Source: Candidatus Alistipes stercoravium (GTDB taxonomy: Bacteria > Bacteroidota > Bacteroidia > Bacteroidales > Rikenellaceae). From it: DNA of 40,158 bases. Made by a program: the position numbers and the translations under genes. Below, piece after piece: positions 1 to 8,111 of the stretch. The notes under the pieces are model-generated. The model searched no databases and was not told the DNA's origin. It worked only from the letters and a program-made list of their open reading frames with translations. The stretch is taken from NCBI GenBank assembly GCA_019119615.1, contig DWWQ01000047.1, positions 1 through 40,158 of the forward strand, read 5' to 3'. Numbering within the stretch: position 1 is the first letter of the stretch; every line of letters begins with the position of its first letter.

Positions 1-59
1 AAGAGCTGTGGCGCATCTCGGACATCCTGCTGCGGGCGGATTATTTCCGCGAAGAGTAG
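1..59 (+). CDS. 3' end of an unidentified protein gene (partial)
   Basis: Only the last 18 codons are in the window, in the frame starting at position 3, ending with TAG at 57-59. The visible tail reads ELWRISDILLRADYFREE. It is rich in Leu, Arg and acidic residues and could be a C-terminal helix. A bidirectional hairpin follows at 85-109, which supports a real gene end here, convergent with korC. The family cannot be named from so little sequence. Confidence 0.55.
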   Translation, partial: ELWRISDILLRADYFREE

Positions 60-83
60 CACCGGCAGGCAAAACAAAGAAAA

Positions 84-110
84 AGGGACGCTCCTTCACG
101 GAACGTCCCT
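84..110. terminator. Bidirectional terminator between the partial gene and korC
   Basis: GGGACG at 85-90 pairs with CGTCCC at 104-109, and the stem extends through TCC/GGA around a short loop. The left flank is A-rich (71-84), which gives a U-tract for leftward transcripts. The right flank (TTATCGTTT) is a weaker U-tract for rightward ones. It lies in the gap between two convergent genes. Confidence 0.7.
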
Positions 111-140
111 TATCGTTTCGGCAGCCGACCGCTGCCCACA

Positions 141-686
141 TCAACGGATCTTGCGGATGATCTCGCCGCCGTGGCGGATCGCCTCCTCGTTCTGGGGAAG
201 CATCTTCCACGCACGCTCGGGAAGCGACTTTTTCAGTCCGATCATGACATTCTCCATCTCCACGACGGGACGCACCTTGAGGTAGCCGCCCAGAATCATC
301 GTGTTGAAGAGCTTCGCCTGGCCCATCTTCGCACACTCGGCCGTGGCGTCGATCGCATAGACCGAGATATCCGTACGCACGGGATGGCGCGTAATGCCAT
401 TCGTATCGTAGATCAGCACGCCGCCCGGCTTGACCATCGGCTCGAACTTCTCCATCGACTGCTGGTTCAGGATGATCGCCGTATCGAACTCATGGGCGAT
501 GGGCGAGGAGATCTTCCTGTCGGAGAGGATGACCGTAACGTTGGCCGTGCCGCCGCGCATCTCGGGACCGTAGGAGGGCATCCACGTTACCTCGAAATCC
601 TGCATCACGCCCGAATAGGCCAGAATCTTTCCCATCGAGAGGACTCCCTGTCCTCCGAATCCTGCTATGATCAAAGTCTCTTTCAT
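141..686 (-). CDS. korC: 2-oxoacid:ferredoxin oxidoreductase, gamma subunit
   Basis: Gamma subunit (181 aa) of a cytoplasmic 2-oxoglutarate (or related 2-oxoacid):ferredoxin oxidoreductase. The complex turns the 2-oxoacid plus CoA into acyl-CoA, CO2 and reduced ferredoxin. The N-terminus carries the family signature GFGGQGV (residues 9-15), followed by SYGPEMRGGTANV. The open frame runs upstream to 878, but the start at 686 is preferred. It is where the family homology begins, a GGAGGAGA ribosome site precedes it, and its ATG overlaps the korB stop in an ATGA junction (683-686), which suggests translational coupling. It is the last gene of the operon and is followed by a bidirectional hairpin. 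The exact substrate cannot be fixed from sequence; 2-oxoglutarate is favoured by the four-gene arrangement. Confidence 0.92.
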   Translation of the reverse strand: MKETLIIAGFGGQGVLSMGKILAYSGVMQDFEVTWMPSYGPEMRGGTANVTVILSDRKISSPIAHEFDTAIILNQQSMEKFEPMVKPGGVLIYDTNGITRHPVRTDISVYAIDATAECAKMGQAKLFNTMILGGYLKVRPVVEMENVMIGLKKSLPERAWKMLPQNEEAIRHGGEIIRKIR

Positions 687-1459
687 CGTGTCTCCTCCAA
701 TTTTACGTCCTTGATATCGCCCAGCGGATAGAAGGGCAGCATGTTCTCGGCAAGCCACTGGTTCGCAGCCACCGGCGAGAGTTTCCAGCCGCTGTTGCAG
801 GTCGAGACGACCTCCACGAGCGAGAAGCCGTTGCCGGACATCGAATTTTCGAAAGCCTTGCGGATCGCCTTCTTGCACTTGCGCACATTGGCCGGCGTAT
901 GCACGCTCTGGCGCGTGATGTAGGTCGCACCGTCCAGATGGGCCATCATCTCGGCGATCTTGTAGGGATAGCCGTTCAGCCGCGGGTCGCGTCCGTAGGG
1001 CGTCGTCGCGGTCTTCATGCCCAGCAGCGTCGTGGGTGCCATCTGGCCGCCCGTCATGCCGTAGATCGCATTGTTGATGTAGATCGCCACGACATTCTCG
1101 CCGCGCGCCGCAGCGTGGATCGACTCCGCCGTACCGATGGCCGACAGGTCGCCGTCGCCCTGGTAGGTGAAGACCAGATTCTCGGGATGCAGCCGCTTGA
1201 CGGCCGTTGCCACGGCCAGCGCACGTCCGTGCGCTGCCTCGATCCAGTCGATGTCGATGTAATTGTAGGCGAAGACCGAGCAGCCTACGGGCGAGACGCC
1301 TACGGCCTTCTCGGCGAGGCCCATCTCGTCGATGACCTCCGCCACGAGTTTATGCACCGTACCGTGGCTGCAGCCCGGGCAGTAGTGCATGACGTTATCG
1401 GTGATGAGTCTCGGTTTGGCGTAAACCAGATTCTCCTGTTTGATTTCAACCTCTGCCAT
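683..1459 (-). CDS. korB: 2-oxoacid:ferredoxin oxidoreductase, beta subunit (TPP-binding)
   Basis: Thiamine-diphosphate-binding beta subunit, 258 aa. The Cys-rich YCPGCSHG (residues 26-33) is the start typical of this family. GDGD at 101-104 followed by NNAIYGMTGGQ at 129-139 is the TPP/Mg binding segment. This short beta subunit has no internal 8Fe ferredoxin domain, consistent with the separate ferredoxin subunit encoded by korD. It starts five bases after korA ends and shares an ATGA overlap with korC, so the subunits are probably made in step. A pyruvate or 2-oxoisovalerate enzyme is the main alternative. Confidence 0.93.
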   Translation of the reverse strand: MAEVEIKQENLVYAKPRLITDNVMHYCPGCSHGTVHKLVAEVIDEMGLAEKAVGVSPVGCSVFAYNYIDIDWIEAAHGRALAVATAVKRLHPENLVFTYQGDGDLSAIGTAESIHAAARGENVVAIYINNAIYGMTGGQMAPTTLLGMKTATTPYGRDPRLNGYPYKIAEMMAHLDGATYITRQSVHTPANVRKCKKAIRKAFENSMSGNGFSLVEVVSTCNSGWKLSPVAANQWLAENMLPFYPLGDIKDVKLEETR

Positions 1460-1464
1460 CGTCG

Positions 1465-2559
1465 TTACTTTTTAATCAGTTTTTCCTTGAGTGCATCGAG
1501 CACCTCGTCGGGATTGAAGAGCATGCCGCCCTGACGTCCGTAGTGCTCCACGGGAGCCTTGCCGTTCACCGCAAGGCGCACATCCTCGACCATCTGCCCG
1601 GCATTGAGCTCGGCCGACAGGAATCCCTTCACGCCGCGGGCGGCGAGTTCGGCGATCTGCTTCTTCGGGAAGGGGTAGAGCGTGATCGGACGCAGCAGGC
1701 CCACCTTCAGACCCTCGGCACGGGCCATCTCGACCGTCGCCGAGCAGATGCGCGCCGACGAACCGAAGGCCACGATGACGTAATCCGCATCGTCGCACTC
1801 GATGGCCTCATAGCGCACCTCATTCTCCTCCAGCTGGCGGTATTTCTCCTGCAGGCGCTGGTTGATGATCTCCATCTTCTCGGACTGCAGTTCGAGCGAC
1901 GTTACGACGTTGCGCTCGCGGTCGGCGGGCTTGCCGTAGGCGGCCCAGGCGCGGCACTCGGCGGCGATCTCCTCGTTCGTGCGGCGCGGACGCTGCGGTG
2001 CGAGCACCACCTTCTCCATCATCTGGCCGATGGCGCCGTCGGCGAGAATCATCGCCGGATTGCGGTACTTGAAGGCCAGGTCGAAGGCCTCGGCCACATG
2101 GTCGTGCATCTCCTGCACGGAGTTCGGGGCGAAGACGATCAGGTGGTAATCACCGTGTCCGCCGCCCTTGACGGCCTGGAAATAGTCGCCCTGCGAGGGC
2201 TGGATCGTACCCAGACCCGGACCTCCGCGCTGGCAGTTGATGACCAGACACGGCAGCTCGGCACCGGCCAGATAGCTCAACCCCTCGGCCATGAGGCTGA
2301 TGCCGGGGCTCGACGACGAGGTCATGACCCGCTTGCCGGTCGAAGCACCGCCGTAGACCATGTTGATCGACGACACCTCCGATTCGGCCTGCAGGACCAC
2401 CATGCCCGTGGTCTCCCAGGGTTTGAGCTCCATGAGCGTCTCCATCACCTCCGACTGGGGCGTAATAGGGTAGCCGAAGTACCCGTCGCAACCGTAGCGA
2501 ATCGCCGCATGGGCGATCACCTCGTTGCCTTTCATCAGTTTTATCTCCTTCTCTGCCAT
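1465..2559 (-). CDS. korA: 2-oxoacid:ferredoxin oxidoreductase, alpha subunit
   Basis: Alpha subunit, 364 aa, containing the pyrimidine-binding half of the TPP enzyme. The N-terminal segment has GYFGYPITPQSE (about residues 26-37), the hallmark of this family. TSSSSPGISLMAEGLSYLAGAE lies near residues 79-100, and a transketolase-C-like domain sits in the last third (VIVAFGSSARI onward). The length matches stand-alone alpha subunits; it is not the gamma-alpha fusion seen in some relatives. The start at 2559 lies three bases after the korD stop, so all four genes are almost certainly one transcript. Confidence 0.93.
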   Translation of the reverse strand: MAEKEIKLMKGNEVIAHAAIRYGCDGYFGYPITPQSEVMETLMELKPWETTGMVVLQAESEVSSINMVYGGASTGKRVMTSSSSPGISLMAEGLSYLAGAELPCLVINCQRGGPGLGTIQPSQGDYFQAVKGGGHGDYHLIVFAPNSVQEMHDHVAEAFDLAFKYRNPAMILADGAIGQMMEKVVLAPQRPRRTNEEIAAECRAWAAYGKPADRERNVVTSLELQSEKMEIINQRLQEKYRQLEENEVRYEAIECDDADYVIVAFGSSARICSATVEMARAEGLKVGLLRPITLYPFPKKQIAELAARGVKGFLSAELNAGQMVEDVRLAVNGKAPVEHYGRQGGMLFNPDEVLDALKEKLIKK

Positions 2560-2562
2560 AGT

Positions 2563-2790
2563 CTATTCGAATTTTTGACGGTAAACCGTGATGACGCTGT
2601 CGGGGCAGATCACCGCACACGACGCACAGCCCGTGCAGGCATCGGGATGCTCCATACGGGCCACGGGATAGCCCTTGCTGTTCACCTCCACGGACAAGGC
2701 GAGCACGTCGCACGGACACGACGCCACACAGACGCCGCATCCCTTGCATCGTTCCCTATCGACAACGATCGTTCCTTTGATTTTTGCCAT
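2563..2790 (-). CDS. korD: 2-oxoacid:ferredoxin oxidoreductase, delta subunit (2x[4Fe-4S] ferredoxin)
   Basis: A small ferredoxin subunit of 75 aa that moves electrons between the TPP site and external ferredoxin. Two complete four-Cys cluster motifs are visible: CKGCGVCVASCPCD near the N-terminus and CTGCASCAVICP in the second half, each followed by the usual CP. It is the first gene of the operon, directly before korA. A gene order of ferredoxin, alpha, beta, gamma is common for the 2-oxoglutarate enzyme of anaerobes, where it replaces the NAD-linked dehydrogenase. Confidence 0.93.
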   Translation of the reverse strand: MAKIKGTIVVDRERCKGCGVCVASCPCDVLALSVEVNSKGYPVARMEHPDACTGCASCAVICPDSVITVYRQKFE

Positions 2791-2815
2791 ATCGAGTCTG
2801 TATTGTTTGTTCCAA

Positions 2816-2823
2816 CAAAATTA
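2816..2823 (-). promoter_or_regulatory. Possible -7 box of the korDABC promoter
   Basis: On the minus strand this reads TAATTTTG, matching the Bacteroidota -7 consensus TAnnTTTG, 26 nt before the korD ATG. No clean TTTG lies at the -33 position, only T-rich sequence, so the call rests mainly on the -7 box and its distance to the gene. Confidence 0.4.
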
Positions 2824-2917
2824 AGAAAAAATCGATAAAATCCCGCCTGTTCATCACAAAACTTTCGGAAAAACCGACAAACAGCGAGCGACAGGCACAG
2901 CCGGGATTACAAAACAG

Positions 2918-2948
2918 AAGGGACCTCCCGCATGGCGGGTGATCCCTT
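2918..2948 (-). terminator. Terminator after the DUF1015 gene
   Basis: AAGGGA pairs with TCCCTT and TCCCGC with GCGGG(T), around a short loop, just past the stop of the DUF1015 gene. A-rich sequence to the left (2911-2914) provides a short U-tract on the minus strand. It separates the serine operon from the korDABC promoter. Confidence 0.7.
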
Positions 2949-2975
2949 GCCGTCATCTTCCCGAAAGGGGAGGGG

Positions 2976-4220
2976 TTACTCCTCGAAGGAGTGGATCACC
3001 ACGCCCGAGCGCAACTTGGGCTCGAACCACGTCGTCTTCGGAGGCATGATGTTGCCCGTATCGGCGATGTCTATCAGCTGCTGCATCGAAACGGGGTAGA
3101 GGGCAAAGGCCGCCTGCATCTCCCCGCTGTCCACACGACGCTTCAGTTCACCCAGGCCGCGGATGCCGCCCACGAAGTCAATGCGTTTCGACGTCCGGAG
3201 GTCCTTGATGTCCAGCATACGGTCAAGCACCCGGTTCGAGAGCACCGTAACGTCGAGCACGCCGATCGGATCGTGGTCGTCGTAGGTTCCCGGCTTGGCC
3301 GTGAGGCTGTACCACCGGCCCGCAAGGTACATCGAGAAGTTGTGCAGCGCCTGCGGGCGGTATATCTCCGCGCCCTTCTCCTCGACGGTGAAGTCCTCCT
3401 TGAGGCGCTCGAGGAACTCCGCGGGCGTGAGGCCGTTGAGATCCTTCACCACGCGGTTGTAGTCGATGATGCGCAGCTGGCTTGCAGGGAACGTTACGGC
3501 CAGGAAATAGCAGTACTCCTCCTCGCCCGTATGGTGCGGGTTGCGGTCGCGGCATTCCGCACCGACACGCGCCGCAGCGGCCGTACGGTGATGTCCGTCG
3601 GCGACATAAAGCGCCGGGATGCCCTTGAAGAGTTCCGTGATGCGGTCGTTCGTCTTCCGATCGCGGATCACCCAGAGCTTGTGGCCGAAGCCGTCCTCGG
3701 CCGTGAAATCGTACTCCGGAGCGTTGTTGGCAACCACGTCGGCGACGATGGCGTCGATCTCGGCGTTATCGGGGTAGGCGAAGAAGACCGGCTCGATATT
3801 GGCCTGCTGGTTGCGGACGTGGATCATGCGGTCCTCCTCCTTCTCGGTGCGCGTCAGCTCGTGTTTCTTGATCGCTCCCGAAAGGTAGTCCTCGAAGTGG
3901 CAGCACATCGCCAGACCGTACTGCGTACGGCCCTCCATCGTCTGCGCATAGACATAGTAATACTCCTCGGGATCCTGCACGAGCCAGCCGCGTTCGCGCC
4001 ACAGGCGGAAATTCTCCACGGCCTTCTCGTAGACCTTCGGATCGTGCTCGTCGGCGATCGGATCGAAGTCGATCTCGGGTTTGATGATACGCAGCAGCGA
4101 ACGCTCCGTGGCCTCGGCCTTCGCCTCGGCGGAGTTCAGCACGTCGTAGGGGCGCGACGCCACCTCGGCCGCATAGTTCTTCGGGGGGCGGATACCCCGG
4201 AAAGGCTTGATTCTTACCAT
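2976..4220 (-). CDS. DUF1015 family protein downstream of serA
   Basis: This 414-aa protein matches the DUF1015 family. PFRGIRPP stands at residues 6-13, RPYDVL near 23-28, and a characteristic HHRTAAAAR segment lies in the middle. No signal peptide or membrane segment is visible, so it is probably cytoplasmic. Its reaction is not known to me. In Bacteroidales it commonly follows serC and serA, as here, which hints at a role linked to serine or phosphoserine metabolism. That link is inference from context only. An 85-nt gap containing a GC-rich stem-loop separates it from serA, so its expression may be tuned separately within the operon. Confidence 0.88.
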   Translation of the reverse strand: MVRIKPFRGIRPPKNYAAEVASRPYDVLNSAEAKAEATERSLLRIIKPEIDFDPIADEHDPKVYEKAVENFRLWRERGWLVQDPEEYYYVYAQTMEGRTQYGLAMCCHFEDYLSGAIKKHELTRTEKEEDRMIHVRNQQANIEPVFFAYPDNAEIDAIVADVVANNAPEYDFTAEDGFGHKLWVIRDRKTNDRITELFKGIPALYVADGHHRTAAAARVGAECRDRNPHHTGEEEYCYFLAVTFPASQLRIIDYNRVVKDLNGLTPAEFLERLKEDFTVEEKGAEIYRPQALHNFSMYLAGRWYSLTAKPGTYDDHDPIGVLDVTVLSNRVLDRMLDIKDLRTSKRIDFVGGIRGLGELKRRVDSGEMQAAFALYPVSMQQLIDIADTGNIMPPKTTWFEPKLRSGVVIHSFEE

Positions 4221-4253
4221 AGCAGTTTTCGGTTGTCGGAATCGGCCGCCGCA

Positions 4254-4280
4254 GGACGGCGCGGGATGCCGCGCCCGTCC
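4254..4280 (-). other. GC-rich stem-loop between serA and the DUF1015 gene
   Basis: GGACG-GCGCGG (4254-4264) pairs with CCGCGC-C-CGTCC (4269-4280) across a GATG loop, with a single bulged C. No U-tract follows on the minus strand, so it is not a classical terminator. It may be a processing site, an mRNA-stability element or a weak attenuator inside the operon. Confidence 0.45.
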
Positions 4281-4305
4281 CGTACGACCGCGTTCGGTTC
4301 TTCGG

Positions 4306-5331
4306 TTACTTGTTCACCTGGAAACGGCGGTTGCCCGTCTTCAGGAAATCCACGATCTGACGCGCGGCGGCCAGACCGGCATTGATATTCGCCTCGGCAG
4401 TCTCGGCGCCCATCTTCTTGGGCGTGGCGAAGACCCGCTTGCCGAAGCGCTCGTCCAGTTCGGACTGGTTTCCGGCGGCGATGTCGGTAACATACTTCAG
4501 GTCCTCCCGCTCGGCAAGCGCCCGGGCGAGACCCTCCTCGTCGATCACCTCCTTGCGCGCGGTATTCACCAGCGTGGCGCCCGCGGGCATCGACATCAGC
4601 AGGTCATAGCCGATCGAGCCCTTCGTCTCGGGCGTGGCGGGGATGTGCAGCGAAAGGAAGTCCGACGAACGGTAGAGCTCCTCGACGGAATCGACCTTAC
4701 GCACGCCGTCGGCCTCGAAAACCGCGGCGTCGGTGATGAACGGGTCGTAAGCTACAACCTCCATGCCCATCGCCTTGCCCTTGCGGCCCACCAGACGTCC
4801 CACGTTGCCGTAGGCGTGGATACCGAGGCGCTTGCCCTGAATCTCGGAGCCCGTGCCGGGCGTAAAGCGGTTGCGCGACATGAAGATCATCATCGCAATG
4901 GCCAGCTCGGCCACGGCGTTCGAATTCTGTCCCGGCGTATTCATCACCACGATGCCGCGCTCGGTGGCGGCCGCGAGGTCCACATTGTCGTAGCCCGCAC
5001 CGGCACGCACCACTATGCGAAGGTTCTTCGCCGCGGCGATCACCTCCGAGGTGATCTTGTCGCTGCGGATAATCAGGGCGTCGGCATCGGCCACAGCCTC
5101 GAGCAGCTGTCCCTTGTCGGTATATTTCTCCAGGAGCGCCAGTTCGTATCCGGCCTCCTCGACGATGGCGCGGATGCCATCGACCGCCTTCTTGGCAAAA
5201 GGCTTCTCGGTTGCTACCAGTATTTTCATGGATTTCAGAATTTCAACGTTCAACACCTCTTTGTAGTCCCAGGCCTTCACTTCGCCCGTGAGGGTGTCGT
5301 ATCCGGCCGGGACGCGCGTTACAAGCGGCAT
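4306..5331 (-). CDS. serA: D-3-phosphoglycerate dehydrogenase, Bacteroidales type
   Basis: NAD-dependent oxidation of 3-phosphoglycerate to 3-phosphohydroxypyruvate, the first step of serine synthesis. This 341-aa form has the substrate and nucleotide domains only and lacks the C-terminal ACT domain that gives serine feedback in E. coli. The loop at GIHAYGNVGR has Ala where GxGxxG has its first Gly. The conserved Arg is in NTARKEV. The usual catalytic His (PH.GA) is replaced by Lys in TPKKMGAETAEAN. Start: the ATG at 5331 leaves nine bases after the serC stop and the extra segment has coding-like third positions. However, the family normally begins at MKILVATEKPF, i.e. the ATG at 5229 (307 aa). 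Both starts are possible. Confidence 0.9.
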   Translation of the reverse strand: MPLVTRVPAGYDTLTGEVKAWDYKEVLNVEILKSMKILVATEKPFAKKAVDGIRAIVEEAGYELALLEKYTDKGQLLEAVADADALIIRSDKITSEVIAAAKNLRIVVRAGAGYDNVDLAAATERGIVVMNTPGQNSNAVAELAIAMMIFMSRNRFTPGTGSEIQGKRLGIHAYGNVGRLVGRKGKAMGMEVVAYDPFITDAAVFEADGVRKVDSVEELYRSSDFLSLHIPATPETKGSIGYDLLMSMPAGATLVNTARKEVIDEEGLARALAEREDLKYVTDIAAGNQSELDERFGKRVFATPKKMGAETAEANINAGLAAARQIVDFLKTGNRRFQVNK

Positions 5332-5340
5332 GGCTGCGGA

Positions 5341-6414
5341 CTATTTGGCGTGTTTGGCCGCAAACTCCTGCATGCACTCCACCAGCACGCGGACGCTTTC
5401 GATCGGCAGCGCGTTGTAGCACGATGCACGGAAGCCGCCCACCAGACGGTGGCCCTTGATACCCACGATGCCGCGGGCCTTGGCCTCCTCCATGAACTCG
5501 GGAGCAAGCTCCTCGTAACCGTCGGCCATCACGAAGCAGATGTTCATCAGCGAGCGGTCCTCCTTCTCGACCGTGCCGCGGAAGAGCGGGTTGCGGTCGA
5601 TCTCCTCGTAGAGCAGGGCAGCCTTCTCGCGGTTGCGGCGGTAGATCTCCTCCACGCCACCGATCGACTTGAGCCAGCGCAGCGTCTCCATCAGGACGTA
5701 GATCGGGAAGACGGGAGGCGTGTTGAACATCGAGTTGTTCTCCACATGGGTGCGGAACGACACCATCGTCGGCAGGTCGCGGACAATGTGGTCAAGCATC
5801 TCCTCGCGGATGATCGAGAAGGTTACGCCGGCCGGGGCGAGGTTCTTCTGCGCACCGCCGTAGATCATGGCGTACTTCGAAACATCCACCGGACGCGAAA
5901 GAATGTCCGACGACATGTCGGCGATCAGAGGCACCGGCGAGTCGATATCCTCGTGGTACTCCGTACCGTAGATCGTATTGTTCGACGTGATATGCAGGTA
6001 GTCCAGATCCTCGGGAATGACAAAGCCCTTCGGAATGTAGGTGAAATTCCGGTCCTCGGACGATGCCACGACCTCCACCTCACCGTAACGCTTGGCCTCC
6101 TTGATGGCCTTCTTCGACCAGACTCCCGTGTTCACATAGCCCGCCTTGCGGCCGAGGAAGTTCGCGGCGACCTCGTAGAAAAGCGTGCTGGCGCCGCCGC
6201 CCAGATAGATGATCTTGTAGTTGTCGGGAATCGACAGCAGTTCGCGGAAAAGGCGGTCGGCCTCCTCCATCACCGCATCAAAATCCTTCGAACGGTGTGA
6301 AATCGAGAGCACGGAGAGTCCCGTACCGTTGAAGTCGAGCACGGCCTGAGCCGCCTTTTCGATCACCTCGTCCGCCAGGATCGAGGGTCCGGCGTTGAAA
6401 TTGTGTTTTTTCAT
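5341..6414 (-). CDS. serC: Phosphoserine aminotransferase
   Basis: PLP enzyme of 357 aa that converts 3-phosphohydroxypyruvate plus glutamate to phosphoserine, the second step of serine synthesis (class V aminotransferase fold). The start [16 protein letters not shown] is diagnostic. The Schiff-base lysine is K190 in [17 protein letters not shown] near residues 72-77 and [11 protein letters not shown] at the end fit the family and its usual length of about 355-362 aa. It leads the operon serC-serA-DUF1015. A promoter with a good -7 box lies about 50 nt upstream, giving a longer leader than other genes here. No serB (phosphatase) is present in the window. Confidence 0.96.
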   Translation of the reverse strand: MKKHNFNAGPSILADEVIEKAAQAVLDFNGTGLSVLSISHRSKDFDAVMEEADRLFRELLSIPDNYKIIYLGGGASTLFYEVAANFLGRKAGYVNTGVWSKKAIKEAKRYGEVEVVASSEDRNFTYIPKGFVIPEDLDYLHITSNNTIYGTEYHEDIDSPVPLIADMSSDILSRPVDVSKYAMIYGGAQKNLAPAGVTFSIIREEMLDHIVRDLPTMVSFRTHVENNSMFNTPPVFPIYVLMETLRWLKSIGGVEEIYRRNREKAALLYEEIDRNPLFRGTVEKEDRSLMNICFVMADGYEELAPEFMEEAKARGIVGIKGHRLVGGFRASCYNALPIESVRVLVECMQEFAAKHAK

Positions 6415-6464
6415 AATATCACGCGATTTGGTTGTTTGAGTTACAAACTGTTATTACACTAACA

Positions 6465-6497
6465 CAAATATAACAAAAAATAAATTCCAAATGCAAG
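6465..6497 (-). promoter_or_regulatory. Promoter of the serC-serA-DUF1015 operon
   Basis: On the minus strand the -7 box TATATTTG (6472-6465) matches TAnnTTTG. A CTTG at 6497-6494 stands 21 nt upstream as a near-match to the -33 TTTG; a perfect TTTG at 6491-6488 is only 15 nt away. The leader to the serC ATG is about 45 nt. Confidence 0.55.
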
Positions 6498-6557
6498 AGT
6501 CCGTGAAATAAATTTCACTCCGGCATCCGAAGCCGGTCCTTTTTGAATTGTTTTTAT

Positions 6558-6565
6558 TAAATTTG
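6558..6565 (+). promoter_or_regulatory. -7 box of the yicC promoter
   Basis: TAAATTTG matches the Bacteroidota -7 consensus and ends 22 nt before the yicC ATG. The preceding sequence is T-rich, but its TTTG (6542-6545) is only 12 nt away, so the -33 element is poor. Confidence 0.5.
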
Positions 6566-6587
6566 CCGAAATTTAACGTCCACGCAG

Positions 6588-7472
6588 ATGGTAAAATCGA
6601 TGACCGGCTTCGGCAAAAGCGAAGCCACGCTCGCCAAACGGAAAATCACGGTCGAAATACGTTCGCTGAATTCCAAGCAGATGGATCTCTCGCTGCGCCT
6701 GCCGGCAATCTACCGCCAGGCCGAATACGAGATCCGCAACCGGGTAACGCGCGCCCTGCAGCGCGGCAAGGTCGATCTCTTCATTGCGGTGGAGTCGGCG
6801 ACCGTCGATACGTCGGCCCATATAAATAAGGAGGCGCTGGCCGCCTACGCCGCCGAGCTGCGCGATGCGGCCCGCGGCGCCGGACTCGACCCCGCGGCAG
6901 CAGGGTGGGACGCCGCCGCCCTGCAGGTGCTCATGCGCCTGCCCGACGTGGTGTCCACCGATGCGGAGGAGGTCTCCGAAGAGGAGATCACGGCGCTGAT
7001 GGCTGCCGTTGACGAGGCCTGCAGCCGTCTGAACGCCTTCCGCGAGCAGGAGGGGGCCATCCTGATTGCCGACCTGCTGCGCCGCGTCGATCTGATCGAA
7101 CACTACAAGGAGGAGGTCGTACCCTTCGAGAAGGCCCGCACCGAGAACATCCGGGCCCGGATCCTGGACAACCTCGCCAAACTCCCGGTCGAGGTGGACC
7201 GCAACCGCCTTGAGCAGGAGATGATCTTCTACCTCGAAAAACTCGACATCACCGAAGAGAAGGTGCGCCTGACGAACCACTGCCGCTACTTCCGCGAGGT
7301 GGCCGCCGCGGAGGAGGGTGTGGGCCGCAAGCTGGGATTCATCGCCCAGGAGATGGGCCGCGAGATCAACACGATGGGATCGAAGGCCAACGAGGCGACC
7401 ATCCAGCGGCTTGTGGTCCAGATGAAGGACGAGCTGGAGAAGATCAAGGAACAGGTACTCAATATCTTATAA
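6588..7472 (+). CDS. yicC: YicC family endoribonuclease
   Basis: This 294-aa protein opens with MVKSMTGFGKSEA, the signature of the YicC family, and ends with the conserved segment GREINTMGSKANEATIQ, EDELEKI-like residues and a short hydrophobic tail. Length and both domains (YicC-like N-terminal, DUF1732 C-terminal) are typical. E. coli YicC is a hexameric endoribonuclease linked to small-RNA turnover; a similar role here is inferred. It stands before gmk, a very common arrangement in bacteria, with a 69-nt gap that contains a perfect GC-rich palindrome (7491-7505). The start is fixed by the family N-terminus and the promoter box just upstream. Confidence 0.93.
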   Translation: MVKSMTGFGKSEATLAKRKITVEIRSLNSKQMDLSLRLPAIYRQAEYEIRNRVTRALQRGKVDLFIAVESATVDTSAHINKEALAAYAAELRDAARGAGLDPAAAGWDAAALQVLMRLPDVVSTDAEEVSEEEITALMAAVDEACSRLNAFREQEGAILIADLLRRVDLIEHYKEEVVPFEKARTENIRARILDNLAKLPVEVDRNRLEQEMIFYLEKLDITEEKVRLTNHCRYFREVAAAEEGVGRKLGFIAQEMGREINTMGSKANEATIQRLVVQMKDELEKIKEQVLNIL

Positions 7473-7490
7473 AAACGGCGGGCTTCCGCG

Positions 7491-7505
7491 CCGGCCGCGG
7501 GCCGG
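7491..7505 (+). other. GC-rich palindrome between yicC and gmk
   Basis: CCGGCC and GGCCGG flank a GCG loop, giving a perfect six-pair stem in the 69-nt gap. No T-run follows, so it is unlikely to terminate transcription. It may be an mRNA structure within the operon. Confidence 0.35.
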
Positions 7506-7541
7506 TGCAGGGCGCCGCTTTCGGAAAACGCATTTGCAAAC

Positions 7542-8111
7542 ATGGGCAAGGTTATCATATTCTCGGCTCCGAGCGGTTCGGGCAAGACGACGATCGTCCA
7601 CCGCCTGCTGGGGCGCTATCCGCAGCTGGAGTTCTCTATCTCGGCAACGAGCCGCGCCCCGCGCGGTACGGAGCGCGACGGCGTGGACTACTACTTCCTC
7701 ACGCCGGAGGCCTTCGCGCAGGCCGTGGCCGACGCGCGCTTCGTCGAGTGGGAGGAGGTCTACAAGGGCACCTGCTACGGCACACTGCGCAGCGAGGTCG
7801 AGCGCATCTGGCAGAAGGGGCACATCATCGTCTTCGATGTCGACGTGATGGGCGGCATCAACCTCAAGCGCATCTTCGGCGCCGACGCCTGCTCGGTATT
7901 CATCATGCCCCCCTCGATCGAGGAGCTGCGCCGCCGCCTCGAAGGGCGCGGCACGGATGCTCCCGAGGTAATCGAGCGCCGCGTGGCCAAGGCCCAATTC
8001 GAACTGACGAAGGCTCCGGAGTTCGACCATGTGGTGATGAACGACCGCCTCGACGAGGCCGTCGAAAAGACCTGCGCCATCCTCGACGCATTTATCCGCA
8101 GCGAGGCATGA
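7542..8111 (+). CDS. gmk: Guanylate kinase
   Basis: ATP-dependent phosphorylation of GMP to GDP in the cytoplasm, 189 aa. The P-loop is SAPSGSGKTT (residues 8-17). The GMP-binding segment SISATSRAPRGTERDGVDYYF follows from about residue 33, and the lid and base contacts FIMPPSIEELRRRL lie further on. All match the family and its usual length. The start MGKVIIFSAPSG is the standard one. The stop overlaps the nadD start as ATGA (8108-8111), so gmk and nadD are translationally coupled, linking guanine nucleotide and NAD supply in one transcript. Confidence 0.97.
   Translation: MGKVIIFSAPSGSGKTTIVHRLLGRYPQLEFSISATSRAPRGTERDGVDYYFLTPEAFAQAVADARFVEWEEVYKGTCYGTLRSEVERIWQKGHIIVFDVDVMGGINLKRIFGADACSVFIMPPSIEELRRRLEGRGTDAPEVIERRVAKAQFELTKAPEFDHVVMNDRLDEAVEKTCAILDAFIRSEA

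Noticed and set aside
687..878. Upstream extension of the korC frame to a start at 878
   Set aside because: The extra 64 residues lie inside korB and do not resemble the family; the ATG at 686 has a ribosome site and the ATGA overlap.
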